From Dysidea avara (taxonomy: Eukaryota; Porifera; Demospongiae; Dictyoceratida; Dysideidae): a DNA stretch of 64,000 nt. The stretch's first letter is position 1. The number at the start of each line of letters is the position of its first letter. The stretch covers positions 15,846,780 through 15,910,779 of the forward strand of contig NC_089280.1 of the NCBI RefSeq assembly GCF_963678975.1, given 5' to 3'. The notes beneath the pieces are model-generated. The model was not told the DNA's origin and made no database searches. It worked only from the letters and a program-made list of their open reading frames with translations. The position numbers and the translations under genes are program-made. Shown here one piece after another: positions 45,710-57,213 of the stretch.

Positions 45710-46435
45710 AAAACTCCTCAATACATGTACTTGTTGTATATACTTAGCCAAAAATGTACTATCTAATGTATGTATATATATAATGTATTATTAATATTAA
45801 TATTTTTTAGTGATTATGAATGCAAGATACATAAATTTACGTAGCTTAACTGATTTCACACTGCAATTGTAGCATGTATGTCATCTGTAAACCAATTGAA
45901 CAGGTGCCATAATGTCTTAAATGGTTGTTTATGATAGTAGCGCTACACATTGCTCAACTTCTACAGAAAACTTGGTACAATTACGTATATCACAAAGCAA
46001 AGAATTCTTACAAAATTTGTCACTTACATAATGTTGGCCAAACGTTTATTTTTCTGCGGATTTTGCTGCATATCAGCCACTAAGCCAGCACAGACCTGTT
46101 AGCTCGTGTCTGGACTTCAACCGTGTTCTGTGTCCATCTTAAAGAGTCACCTTACTACTATAAAGCCATTAAACTTTTACTATGCATACTCTAAATACAC
46201 CACGATGTATGACCAGTCATTTTTATTACAGCTATTTTCTTGACATGTTTTTATAAACTTTGCCATGCAGAAGAGATTTGTGTTTGAGTCTTTTCTCTTG
46301 GGGTTTCTTTGATTGCTTGAACCATACGCAATTACAGCTGCATCACACAATAACACTGCCTGTTTACCTATTGTTGAATGTCGCTCTTTCATAATACGTA
46401 TATTGCTACATGACATATTGTGATATGCATACATA
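45710..46435. other. 3' flank of Ig member 3, non-coding
   Basis: AT-rich; partly matches 61800-62900 in unit 2, where a TATG microsatellite and a MITE have been added. No gene recognised. Confidence 0.5.
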
Positions 46436-46443
46436 ATTAGCTG

Positions 46444-46523
46444 CAGGGCCGCCCAGAGAAATTAAGGGGCCCAGGGCAAAGAGTTAAAGTGGGGCCCTTG
46501 ACCCAAGTTGTAAGGTGAAGACC

Positions 46524-46554
<31 letters not shown>

Positions 46555-46816
46555 TTACAACCTGCTGGCTGGCAATGACAATAACTACCCATCACCAACC
46601 ATATCTCCTTATCTATAAGCTTGCTACACTGCTCCTCTGAAGAATACTGTGACTGCTCTATTAGAGTATTTAGATCTGACTGCTCTATTAGGGTATATCG
46701 ATCTTTTAAACAGGTATTCAGGAGGCCCTTCATGGGGCCTCCTGGGGCCCCTTTCAGGCTGGGGCCCGGGGCAAAATGCCCCAGTTGCCCCCCCCCCCCC
46801 CCTGTGGGCGGCCCTG
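46444..46816. mobile_element. hAT-type MITE, copy 1
   Basis: 373 bp with ends CAGGGCCGCCC and GGGCGGCCCTG. Exact 8-bp target duplication ATTAGCTG at 46436-46443 and 46817-46824. Contains a poly-A run (46524-46552), a poly-C run near the right end and the motif CTGCTCTATTAGAGTAT. No transposase. Eight-base duplications with CAGGG ends fit the hAT superfamily. Confidence 0.93.
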
Positions 46817-47006
46817 ATTAGCTGCATCCATTAATCGTACTTTGTATATATGCAGCAGAAGTGGATCCAGGGTTAGCTGCATGGAGGGATCAGTGACAGT
46901 CATGAGTTCAGCTATGAGCAATTGTCAATAATTATAAAGATGACCAAGTGAATTTAATTCCTAGCAGGATGCATAGCTAAGCATGCTCATGGGTTGTGGC
47001 TGCAGA

Positions 47007-47384
47007 CAGGGCCGCCCACAGGGGGGGGGGGGGGGGGGGGGGAACTGGGGCATTTTTCCCCGGGCCCCAGAAGGCCCTATGAAGGGCCCCTTGAATATCT
47101 GTTAAGAAGATCGATATACTCTAATAGAGCAGTCAGATCTAAATACTCTAATAGAGCAGTCACAGTATTCTTCAGAGGAGCAGTGTAGCAAGCTTATAGA
47201 TAAGGAGATGTGGTTGGTGAGGGGTAGCTATTGTCATTGTCAGTAGGTTATGACCTTTTTTTTTTTTTTTGGTCTTCAACTTACAGTTTGGGTGGAGTTG
47301 TGATTCAGAATGAAAACCTCTTTGCCTCTGGGGCCCCACTTTAATTCTTTGCCCTGGGCCCCTTAATTTCTCTGGGTGGCCCTG
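47007..47384. mobile_element. hAT-type MITE, copy 2, opposite orientation
   Basis: 378 bp, the same family as 46444-46816 but inverted. Exact 8-bp target duplication GCTGCAGA at 46999-47006 and 47385-47392. The matching site in unit 2 (about 63440-63450, GTGCTACAGATGCAAG) is empty, so it inserted after the unit duplication or was absent from that copy. Confidence 0.93.
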
Positions 47385-48343
47385 GCTGCAGATGCAAGTT
47401 TCATACTCAGTGGGAGACTCTTAATAGTGTTACATGTAATATCTGTTCTATTAGACTATTTGTCTGACTGCTTTGTTTGATCTTGTATAGAGAATTTTTG
47501 GGTGGTGGTGGTAGTGAAGGGAGGGGAAGGCACATGACCCCTGAGCCACCCTCTGGATCTGCCACTGTGCAGCTCTGTAAAAACTGGGCATAAATTATGG
47601 GTACAAACTATACAGTAGTTTTGTATGACATAACAGGTTATGTTAACAATACTGCATTCTGCAAAGCCAATTGAAAGCTTAATAATGGTTAGGCTTGAAT
47701 TTATTATGCTCCAAAATTTTCCTATTATGCTTTTTGGCATTTCCCCAATTTTCCACCTATTATGCTTGTTTTATGCTTTTCAGAAATGCATTATGCTTTT
47801 ATTTTGTGTTTTTTTCTTTGTGCAGAGAAGTTCTTCATATGATACAATATAATGGATAAGTGTCACTTCAACTGCAAACACTTGGCATATACAAATAATA
47901 ACAATAGCTTGAAATTGGATGTGCTCTCGAGTTCATAGGCATATTAGAGCAGGGGTCTGGGGGCATATCTATAGTCCCTCAGAAGCTACAGACATTTTAT
48001 TGTCTAATATCTTTGTAGTTTTGCATGCAAATAAAATATTATGCATTGTTTCTGATTGACCTTCTAAGTTGTAGCAATTGGTATTCAAAGGACAGCAACC
48101 GCTCAGTACAATATGTAACTTGCATTTGCATCATGCCAAGAGCAGATCAGCCTTTTGGGGATAAACTCTTAATGGTTCTCATTCTCTCGTTGCATGCCAT
48201 GACTGTTCTATTAGAGAATCTCAATCTTTTGAAATACTTCCCTGGTTTGATATTAACCTCAGCCTCACTCCAGACCTCATGCACTATTTTCAATGTCCAG
48301 ACATTCACTAGCTATCTGACTCAACACTAACCTTATTATCATC

Positions 48344-49014
48344 CAGTGGCGCAGCCAGAAAATTTTTTTTGCCAAGGCAAAGTTTACACATTGACCTAAT
48401 TGAGAGGGTCTGCTTCTTACTCAACTGATTCACAAATACTTCAAGTATGGGTGGTACAGCATTTGCAGGTTGACTACTTTGTTGGATAGAAGAAAGACCC
48501 TGAGTGTTTTTCTACATGCCATAAGTAATGCTCAAGCTCCAGCTTAGTTAATGCTACAGTATAGCTCTCATGCTTCAATTATTAGACTAGTTTAATTGCA
48601 TTCAACACAACTTACTCTGGAGATATTTTGAATCATGAAAGAGATAATCTCTGACTTAAATATCACATCAGATCAATAAAAAGTATAGTGTGCATGACTA
48701 TGACCTCCGTTGCAGTCCACGGATGACCTGACAACTCAAAATATCTCCGAGTAAGTTGTGTTGAATGCAATTAAACTAGTCTAATAACTGAAGCATGGGA
48801 GCCATACTGTAGCATTAACTAAGCTGGAGCATTACTTATGGCATGTAGAAAAATACTCAGAGTCTTTCTTCCATCCAACAAGATAGTCAACCAGCAAATG
48901 CTGTACCACCCATACTTGAAGTATTTGTAAATCAGTTGAGTCAGAAGCGGACCCTCTTAATTAGGTCAATGTATAAACTATGCCTCGGTAAAAATATTTC
49001 CTGGCTACACCACT
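48344..49014. mobile_element. Foldback element with arms of about 280 bp
   Basis: 48344-48632 and about 48738-49014 are inverted copies, roughly 90% alike, with a 105-bp loop. The left end is CAGTGGCGCAGCCAG, similar to hAT ends; the right end is CTGGCTACACCACTA. A clear target duplication was not found. A transcript would form a very long hairpin. Confidence 0.85.
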
Positions 49015-49163
49015 ATTCATGTGATGCTCAACTGCATGTGCAAAGCATGTCAAGCTAGGGAGTCTGGGGACATGCTCCCTCAAGGAAAATGTTGAAAATA
49101 TATGTTTTGAAATGGCATGTGAAGGCTATATTTTTGATTGTAACTGTATGATAATGACATCAC

Positions 49164-49244
49164 CAGGCCTGCCAACTCTCACGGTTTCACTACCCTGCTC
49201 AAGGGCAGCAGATCGAATCTCACGGTTTTTGAGAAAAGTCGAGA

Positions 49245-49289
<45 letters not shown>

Positions 49290-49392
49290 GTCTCAGCATA
49301 GCATCTACCAGTTTTTTTTACTACACACTGCAATACTACAATAAAGGTACAGAAATCTCAAGATTTTTTTACTTTCCAGGTTGGCAGGCCTG
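49164..49392. mobile_element. 229-bp MITE with poly-T core
   Basis: Ends CAGGCCTGCCAAC and GTTGGCAGGCCTG, flanked by the direct repeat CATCAC (49158-49163, 49393-49398). It contains a run of about 40 T (49249-49288). Confidence 0.8.
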
Positions 49393-49697
49393 CATCACTG
49401 CATGCATGTGTCCTATAAAACTCAAACCCACAATGAAAAATACTTATTTCGTCGAGGGGTGTAAACTAGTGGCAGTGCATTTTTCTACTCGTTATCAGGA
49501 TTCATTTCACCATCCAAAACAGGTTAGCCCTTGACTTTGTGACTGTTATAGCAGAAGTTATACTCATTGTGGCGGAAATTTGCCGATTATGCTCCAAATT
49601 ATGCTCCATTAAGCCAGCATTATGCTTTACTACCATGATGCTTTCATCCCCTATTAGCTATGCCCAAACTTATGCCGGCATAATCGACGCAAGCCTA

Positions 49698-51145
49698 ATA
49701 ATGGTCATAAGTTATGAGTAATGAAAGTTGGTAAAGTTTCTGTGCCCATTTACCATGCATGCGCCTGGTTTATGCAGACATACTACACCGGTACCTATTG
49801 TATCTAGTGATATATAGTTGTTTTTTTTTCAAAGCCATACAGTTCAGTAAGGTGTTTAAGTATTACCTTTGCCAAAAGGAAGTGCTTTTTGCAAACAGAA
49901 ATGGTAGGAAAAGACAATTAAACATCACAAACACTACAGCACACACCAAATACAGTCTTCCTCTACCAAATGTATACAACAATATAGTAAAATGCAGCAT
50001 CAGTAGAAAAAAGCCATATACAAGTATCATTATATTATTATTATTACTGTATAATGTACAGACCTCAATCACAAGTATAATTTACATGATTAGTTATCTG
50101 AAAGTATTTTACTTGGATAAAAGCCAAGTAGCTATATCACAGCAGTCACACCCATTTTCGGTATCATCTCCAATAAGATATTTTACTGATGCTGTTTAAA
50201 AATAATATGGAATTTCTGACAAAATCCATCTGGATTGCTATCCATCCATCTGGTCCCATCTGGATTACTATCCAGGTCAGTGGGCTGGTGGTACTGATCA
50301 CGACCCACTTTCAATGCTGGTACAGAATGATATAAATAAAGTGTTTTGTGTGACTCCATGCTGGTACTGTGTTTTGTGACTTGTTCAATAGTTCCACTTT
50401 CTGTGCATGTATTCATTCATTGATAAATGACTTATTTTAAATCCCTTTGTATGCACGTTATAAGAATTCACCTTGTATATATAATGTATTGATAAACTAT
50501 AGTGATCAGAAATTTTCCCTGAATAGTTTATGCCACTCACATCACACAACAAAGTAACCTTCAAAAGCACACACATCTGTCTGTGGCTATCGTTATCACC
50601 CATACAGTTATGTTGTAGAAAGTAATGAGACATGTGGTAGTGTTGTTGGTACTTTCCCAGTCTCAACAGTCCGCTACCCACATGTATACTTGTGTAGGTA
50701 GTACCATGTTCAAACTACTGATATCTTGTAGAGAAGCACTGTGCTACATTGTATAGTTAATGCATGTAGCTAGTCAACTGTAAATGAATGGCTACTGTAC
50801 TCAGTTGTGTGTTAAGCATGGCTCCCAGTAATATAAACGGTGTCAATACTTGTAATGATATCAGTTGTACTAATTAATAGTAAATAGAGGTACATGTACA
50901 GTTATGCAATTTTTTCATAAGAGACTTGACAAACTAAACCAAGTATGCAATGTGGAAGTTTGCACACATAATGGCATAATGACAGTCCAACAGAAGCCAT
51001 ATAGTCCTTCCTATAGGATATGAATTGGTGCCATATGCAATTTAGTAATTTTCACTATAATTATTGACAACCACATAACTTCACTGTTTATTTGCAAAGT
51101 GTATACAGCATGTTATACAGTGTCACATGCAGTCATTAATATCAA
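49698..51145. other. Junction of the two duplicated units
   Basis: Unit 1 ends near 50.05 kb and unit 2 begins near 50.33 kb (compare 35390). No gene recognised. A repeat CATCTGGATTACTATCCA lies near 50230-50270. Confidence 0.5.
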
Positions 51146-51649
51146 GACACGCGGTAGTGTCTCGTGCGGCCCAAGAAGCCGGTGCGCCACACCATGAGTA
51201 TATTAACAGGAAGAAAGAAAACCCGATTTTCACACCTTTGTAGCTCGGTGATCCCTTATCCAATCAAAGCCAAATTTGCTACAGAAGTGCTGGCTAGGTA
51301 GGGGAGTCCACATTCCAAATTGGAAGAAAATCGCTCCAGCCATTTCCGAGATATGAGTGGCCAAAGTTTAGGTTTTTTTCTTCATTTTTTCTTCTACTTT
51401 TCTCATACTTTGCAAAATCCGCCATAAAACATGAATGCGTGCTCCAATCGGGCTGAAATTTGGCACACTTAAAGAGCTCATTAAGGCGAATCTCAGTACC
51501 AAATTTGTAGGAATCTAGTAAACATTCACGGAGTTATGACCAATTACTTGTGTAAAATAAGGTCAAAGGTCTGTCACGCCCACAGGGTAAACCCCTTGAA
51601 CGAATGAGCTGAAAATTGCTATGTAGATGGAGTAACTATCGTAAAAGCT

Positions 51650-52675
51650 ACCCAGTAGAGAGTTCATCTAGATCAGCTACAAACAAGTTACTTTATACAA
51701 TGTTCAGCTACAAGTAAGTCACTCTGTAGAGAGTTCAGCTACAAACAAGTCACTCTGTGGTACAAACAAGTCACCGTGTAGCTGGAGAGTTCAGCAACCA
51801 ATCAAAAAAAAACTACTCTGTAAAGAGTTCAGCTATACAAACAAGTTATAACTCTATAAAGAAAGTTATAACTCTATAGAGAGATCAGCTAGAAACAAGT
51901 CATCCAGTAGAGAGATCAGCTACAAGACATCACCTTATAGAGAATCCAGTTAAAAGGAAACCACCATGTAGAGAGTTCAGCTGCAAACAAATCACCCTGT
52001 AGAGAGTTCAGCTATGAACAGATCACCCTGTAGAAAGTTCAGCCAGAAAAAGTCATCCTGTAGAGAGATCAGCTAGAAGGATCACCTTGTAGAGAGTTCA
52101 ACTACAAGCAAATCACCCTGCAGATAGTTCAACTACAAACAAGTCACCCAGTAGAGAGATCAGCTAGAAGAAGTTATCTTGTAGAGAGTTCAGCTACAAA
52201 GAAACCAGAATTCAGCTGCAAACAAATCACCCTGTAGAGAGTTCAGCTGCGAACAGATCACCCTAGAGAGATCAGCTAGAAGAAGTCACCTTTTAGAGAG
52301 TTCACTGAGCTACAAAGAAACCACCATATAGAGAGTTCAGCTGCGAACAAATCATCTGTAGAGAGTTCAGCGAGACCTTGTAGAGAGATCAGCTAGAAGA
52401 CATCATCATATAGAGAGTTCAGCTACAAAGAAACCACCATCAACAAATCATCTGTAGAGAGTTCAGCTAGAAACAAGTCACCGTGTAGAGAGATCAGCTA
52501 CCCTGTAGAGAGTTCAGCTAGAACAAGTCACCTTGTAGAGAGTTCAGCTACAAAGAAACCACCTTGTAGAGAGTTCAGCTGCAAACAAATCACCCTGTAG
52601 AGAGTTCATCTAGAAACAAATCATCCTGTAGAGAGTTCAGCTAGAAACAAATCACCCTGAAAAGAGTTCAGCTAC
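51650..52675. repeat. Minisatellite, unit about 30 bp, about 30 copies
   Basis: Degenerate tandem copies with consensus pieces GTAGAGAGTTCAGCTACAAA and CAAATCACCCT. Units vary in length. Same family as 12399-12860. Confidence 0.9.
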
Positions 52676-52910
52676 AAACAATGAGAGTTTCAGCTACAGT
52701 TCAGTTATGTAAGAAGTCACCTTATTAACTACAGTATGTGATAATCATCATTCAATGTTAAATATACAAATATTTCATCAGACAAAAGCTATACACACAA
52801 TTACTTCCTTTGTTCCACAATTCCTGCAGTAAAGGGGAAAAAAATACAAGTTAAAAGGAAGCATCAAAACCATATGGTCAGCTTTGTGGCTTGCAATACA
52901 AAAGGAAGTG

Positions 52911-53246
52911 ATATCTATACCAAAACAGCCAAGCTGTAAAAAAAGGATGCGGCCCCCAAAAAGGCCAAGGTGATAAAAGATGCGAAATCCAAGGTGGCAG
53001 CCAATAAATGGCTGTGATGGTACGGCAAAAATTTTAATTACTAAAATTTAGGTGAATTTGGTGCCGAATCTTAGTGGAGGAGGTAACACAAACTCACCTG
53101 AATTGTCGTAATTATAATTTTTGCCATTAACCTACCATCACAGCCATTTCTTGGCTGCCACCTTGGATTTCACGTCTTTTTTCACCTTGGCCTTTTTGGG
53201 GGCCACACTCTTTTTTTTTACAGCTTGGCTGTTTTGGTATAGATAT
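52911..53246. mobile_element. Palindromic MITE with arms of about 120 bp
   Basis: ATATCTATACCAAAACAGCC at the left is matched by GGCTGTTTTGGTATAGATAT at the right. Arms 52911-53035 and about 53116-53246 are complementary throughout. Relative of 13072-13287. Confidence 0.85.
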
Positions 53247-53254
53247 GCCATAAC

Positions 53255-53749
53255 CAGTGTTGGGAAAGTTACTTTGTAAAAGTAACTAGTTACATATTAC
53301 ATATTATTTGCAACTGAACTATTTAGTTACAGTTACAGTAAATAATAATATTACATATTATATTACTTTGTGTCCACAGCCTTAAGCTGTCACGTGTGAA
53401 ACTACCACTTTATTACGTGACATGATTGCGTTGTTGGGAAATGTGCAAATCTTGGTTATAAGTAAGAAACTGGTGAATAAGCTTCTTTCAGTAGGCTTCG
53501 TTACTTCGTTGTGGCTAGGCGTTACTCAGAGGATAACTAACAAGATTAGTAACTTCGTTACTTGTAGTAATAATATTACATAATATTAGACTCGTTACAG
53601 TAACTATATTACTTAGGTAATGTGTTACATTTGTAAGTAAAGTAACTTGAGTTATATTACCTGTTTTTATAGCATATTTCGTTAGGTTACCACAAAAGTA
53701 ATAATATTATGTAACGCGTTACTTATGTAACGTGTTACTCCCAACACTG
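53255..53749. mobile_element. hAT-type MITE with CAGTGTTGGG ends
   Basis: 495 bp, starts CAGTGTTGGGAAAGTTAC and ends GTTACTCCCAACACTG. Flanks GCCATAAC and GCTATAAC make an 8-bp target duplication with one change. The interior is rich in GTAACTAGTTAC-like palindromes. No coding. Confidence 0.88.
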
Positions 53750-54144
53750 GCTATAACTATTACAATTATGGTGTATAGAAGTTAAGTATTATACCGTGTA
53801 GTATGTATTTTAACTATATGTGTAGCAAAGCTAAATGTTTATATGCTCAATTCTGCAAACTGTGATTACGGTGGATTATATTAATGATTGCATGTTATAT
53901 CTATGGTATAGTGTAATGGTTACCTGTACATTTTGTATAACTTACACTGTGAGCACAATGTTATTTGGTAAATATTTTATTAAAAATTTGGCAACATTTA
54001 CAACACAGTTATATAATATATATATATATAATATAATGCAGTATAGCTACATGATTTTATGCATGCTTTATTCAATTCATTATCATGTATCAGTTGTCCT
54101 ATGTCATCAATCTTGGCATGATATCAAGTGGTGAGGATAGTTGA

Positions 54145-55329
54145 TCATTCATTCTCTTCTGTAACAAAAAGTATATATTGAATTTCATTGTGGAGTTAAA
54201 TTACCTTTAGCTATAGCCACTTGATGCGTCACTTCATCAATAACACTTCCATCTTTTATTGTGAACACTAGACACTGATATTTGCCATCAAGTTTCACAG
54301 AGTGGACAGTGAGATGGTGAGTGGTGCCTTGTAGTGACCTGAAGCTTGGAGACACTGAAACAGAGTGATCATCATCTCCATTTTGGATGATGGAACTTTT
54401 ATAAAACCATCCCAGCCAGTAGTGGTTTGGGTCACCATCCACTTCACATGATAAAGTGATGGGTAGACCAGGTCTAGTAACAGTAGCATTGAGTGGGGGA
54501 CTGACTATCTTTGGTTTGGATATCACTACGTGAGAATAAACACCATACTATTATTTGCAGTCAAAGGTGGAATTATTACTAAACATACCTTGAATGGTTT
54601 CAGTTTTCTTTGCTTGTGTATCAGTGAAGCATCTCAAGTCAAAAGTAATGTCTTTTTTTAAACAGGTGATATTAAAGTTGTTAGTATAGTTTGAAGATTG
54701 TAGAGCTTCTTTACCTCTTAGAAAACCTCCATGAACTGAACAATTTGAATTCTTTTGCAGCTGAACTTTTATAAATGATGGTTTCTTTTCACCAGTGAAA
54801 ATGCATCTACCACTGACTGTTTCTCCAGCATATATAGTATTTGAAATGCTTAGTTCTACATTGTTTCTTTCTGAAACTATAAAACAACATGTATAGCCAT
54901 TGGTATGACTTATGTTCTATGTATGTACCTTGAATGGTTTTATGCTTCTTTACTTGTGTATTAGTGAAGCATCTCAAGTTAAAAATAATGTCTTTTTTAA
55001 AACAGGTGATATTGAAGTTGTTAGCATAGTTGGAAGATTGCAAAGCTTCTTTACCTATTACAAAACCTCCGAGAACAGAGCAATTTGAATTCTTTGGCAG
55101 TTGAACTTTTATAAACAATGGCTTCCTTTTACCAGCGAAAATACATCTACCACTGACTGTTTCTCCAGCATATATAGTACTTGAAATGCTTAGTTCTACA
55201 TTGTTTCCTGAAACTATAAAACAAGATGTACATTGTAGCCATCAGTATATATAGCTTATGGTCCCTCTTACCTGTAAAACAGATAGACATCAGTACACTA
55301 GCCATTGTTATGATCCCAGTGATCTCCAT
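54145..55329 (-). CDS. Secreted Ig-domain protein, member 4 (two N-terminal domains)
   Basis: Exons 55329-55272 (signal), 55213-54929 and 54876-54589 (two N-terminal domains), 54525-54205 (Ig) and 54158-54145 (tail); all introns phase 1 with GT/AG; 321 residues. Signal: MEITGIITMASVLMSICF. The two N-terminal domains (VSGNNVELSISSTIYAGET and VSERNNVELSISNTIYAG) are about 80% alike and each keeps four Cys. The Ig domain keeps LSCEVDGDPNHYWLGWFYK and DGKYQC. A 4-base insertion relative to member 1 makes the tail stop after EENE, removing the conserved LLDI part. Tandem-unit partner of member 1, so the domain duplication (or a loss in member 1) postdates or distinguishes the units. Confidence 0.85.
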
Positions 55330-55403
55330 CTGAAGAATGGTTATTATCTATATATGTAAGTACACTGGTTTGTACTGTTTGAACTATGTGAATCACTCAG
55401 CTG

Positions 55404-55411
55404 CTTTTATA
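55404..55411 (-). promoter_or_regulatory. TATA box of Ig-family member 4
   Basis: TATAAAAG on the minus strand, 75 bp before the ATG, preceded by GGGGAAGTTAACAGTTAAGC. Confidence 0.7.
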
Positions 55412-55419
55412 GCTTAACT

Positions 55420-57200
55420 GTTAACTTCCCCTTAACAGATGTAGTTCCCCTTTAACCAAATATAGCTAGTAGTTATACTTCAGTAAATTTTTTTGTCTTA
55501 GCTACTGCCAGACCACCTTAATAGTCTAAGAGTTACAATTACTTATACAGGAATTGACACAACAGGAGCAGCAACACCTAGTGACTGTAAGTGTCATCTG
55601 TATTGAGATAGGGGGTGTTTAGTTTTTTATGGTTTTGATGATCAGATGGATCACATAGTGGCAGTGTAAAACAGTTGTGTTTAGCTAAGCACATGTTGAA
55701 TGCAGAAGCTGAAAAAGAGTAGTGCATGTCCTCATAGAAGAACTTTAAAGTGGCATTTACCTTTTTAGCAAGAGGGAAATAATATATATATAATAAGGTT
55801 TCACTGTTATCATAACTACCTGTGAATGTACTTGGTGGCAATCATTACAGATAACAATGTGTAGACAAGATGTGTGTAGGCTAAAGGTCATCTTGTGAGT
55901 GGTTTATGTATATCAGAAGGGAATAAGTTTACTAGTCCCATCTGATACCATTATCACCACAGTGCAAAGCTTACATGTACATTATGTATGTAGCTTCCCA
56001 CATAGTAACACTGCACTTAATAGTTAATTGTGTACTTTAGTTGTCTTAGCTCTACGAGATGTTGTTGCATGTGCATACATACATGCATATTTTTAAAAAT
56101 AATCACAACTGGCAATATTTAATTTCCAAAGTATATGAATGTACTAATGTTTGTGTACTTTAGTTAATGCTAGAATTTGTTTTAAAACTATATACTTACA
56201 AGTCGGTTTATGTTACTAAGTATCTGCAGCAGTAGATGACTATGCCAAAATATAAATGGATATTTTGTATACAACTCACAAGTTATCATTGTATTGCCCA
56301 CACACATCACTGAGGTGGGAGGTATACAACTCATAAGGGAAAAACCAGCACAGCATGTCATTCTTGTAAGAATTTTCTGTACTTTGAAGAGGATAATGAT
56401 TTGAGCACTATAGCAATAGACAGAGACGTGGATGTGTTTGCTTTAAGGGCTAACTTAGCTAATTAGCGAATACAGTCTACCATGCATGCATGTGGGTGGT
56501 TCATGTACATATGCAATGCATACTCAAGTAATTCTATGTATTCCAGCAAGTACGTATATGTCCCTGGATAACCAGTTGGTTAAGTCAACTTTATGTATAC
56601 TTGCAGCAGTTGTGTAAAGTCATTTGAAGACACTACTAGCATTTACATAACTCTTTGTATACACAGGTTTAGCAATTTGATAAGAAGCACTATATTGTGG
56701 GAAATCCATGTCACCCACGAAATTCTATCTAGCCTCTAAATGCATACAATTAGGTAATGGCAATATATAAAGCTAGTATGTTTAATGCAATAAAATTATG
56801 ATCAAGAAATTACACATAGCAACAAGTTATATCATGTGCATGACAAACACCATTATCATGCTGTTACTAGGATACCACTGAATGCTGTAGATATATAGTT
56901 TACATGATTGGGTTGTGTTTAACACTATAACCATGTAGCTATAATATTATTGAACGAAAGTGAAATAATATCTCAACATACTGTAGTATACCACGTGTAT
57001 ATTTATACTTACACTGATGCATTTCTATAGAGCACATTACAGCATGTGATCTCACTAGGAAATATTTACAATCTGATGATTATCAAATGGGACTTAAATA
57101 TGTTAAGTTCCCCTTGTTTGTGTGAATCTGACCACAACATGATGACCTTAAAATTTAACACACACATACTAATTGTCATTCTATATACATCATGTGTTGT
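55420..57200. other. Intergenic, matches 37.6-40.5 kb in part
   Basis: No coding recognised. At 57.04-57.2 kb, where member 2 has its Ig and tail exons further downstream, the sequence diverges and no Ig exon is found. Confidence 0.55.
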
Positions 57201-57213
57201 GTTATTTGTTTAC

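Larger units (their letters stand above)
47690..49697. mobile_element. 2.0-kb non-autonomous element with nested insertions
   Basis: Begins TAGGCTTGAATTTATTATG and ends CATAATCGACGCAAGCCTA. Exact 8-bp target duplication ATAATGGT at 47682-47689 and 49698-49705. The matching place in unit 2 (about 63710-63720, AATAATAGTCAT) has no insertion. Inside are a large inverted repeat (48344-49014) and a 229-bp MITE (49164-49392). No transposase ORF found. Near both ends TTATGCT is repeated many times, a possible protein-binding array. Confidence 0.88.
35390..50050. repeat. Tandem segmental duplication, unit 1
   Basis: Matches 50330 to the window end in the same orientation. Paired landmarks: 35440 with 50380, gene at 37 kb with gene at 55 kb, 39.2 kb with 56.3 kb, gene at 41 kb with pseudogene at 57 kb, gene at 45 kb with gene at 61 kb, 46.9 kb with 63.3 kb, and 49.9 kb with 63.9 kb. 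Identity is perhaps 80-90%, highest in Ig exons. Confidence 0.9.
51146..53254. mobile_element. Composite repetitive insertion with internal minisatellite
   Basis: Absent from unit 1 between about 36130 and 36190. Order: a 500-bp lead segment (51146-51650) containing CCAAATTTG-type motifs but no open frame, a minisatellite, a 230-bp spacer, and a palindromic MITE. The last three parts recur at 12399-13287. The outer ends are not defined. Confidence 0.6.

Noticed and set aside
46437..47188. ORFs of 61-98 codons around 46.4-47.2 kb
   Set aside because: They lie inside the two hAT MITEs and include poly-A/poly-C translations.
49112..49534. 140-codon ORF with a Phe run
   Set aside because: Translation through a poly-T MITE; not a gene.
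51650..52675. CRISPR-like array (repeats of about 30 bp)
   Set aside because: Units are contiguous and degenerate with no distinct spacers, in animal DNA; it is a minisatellite.
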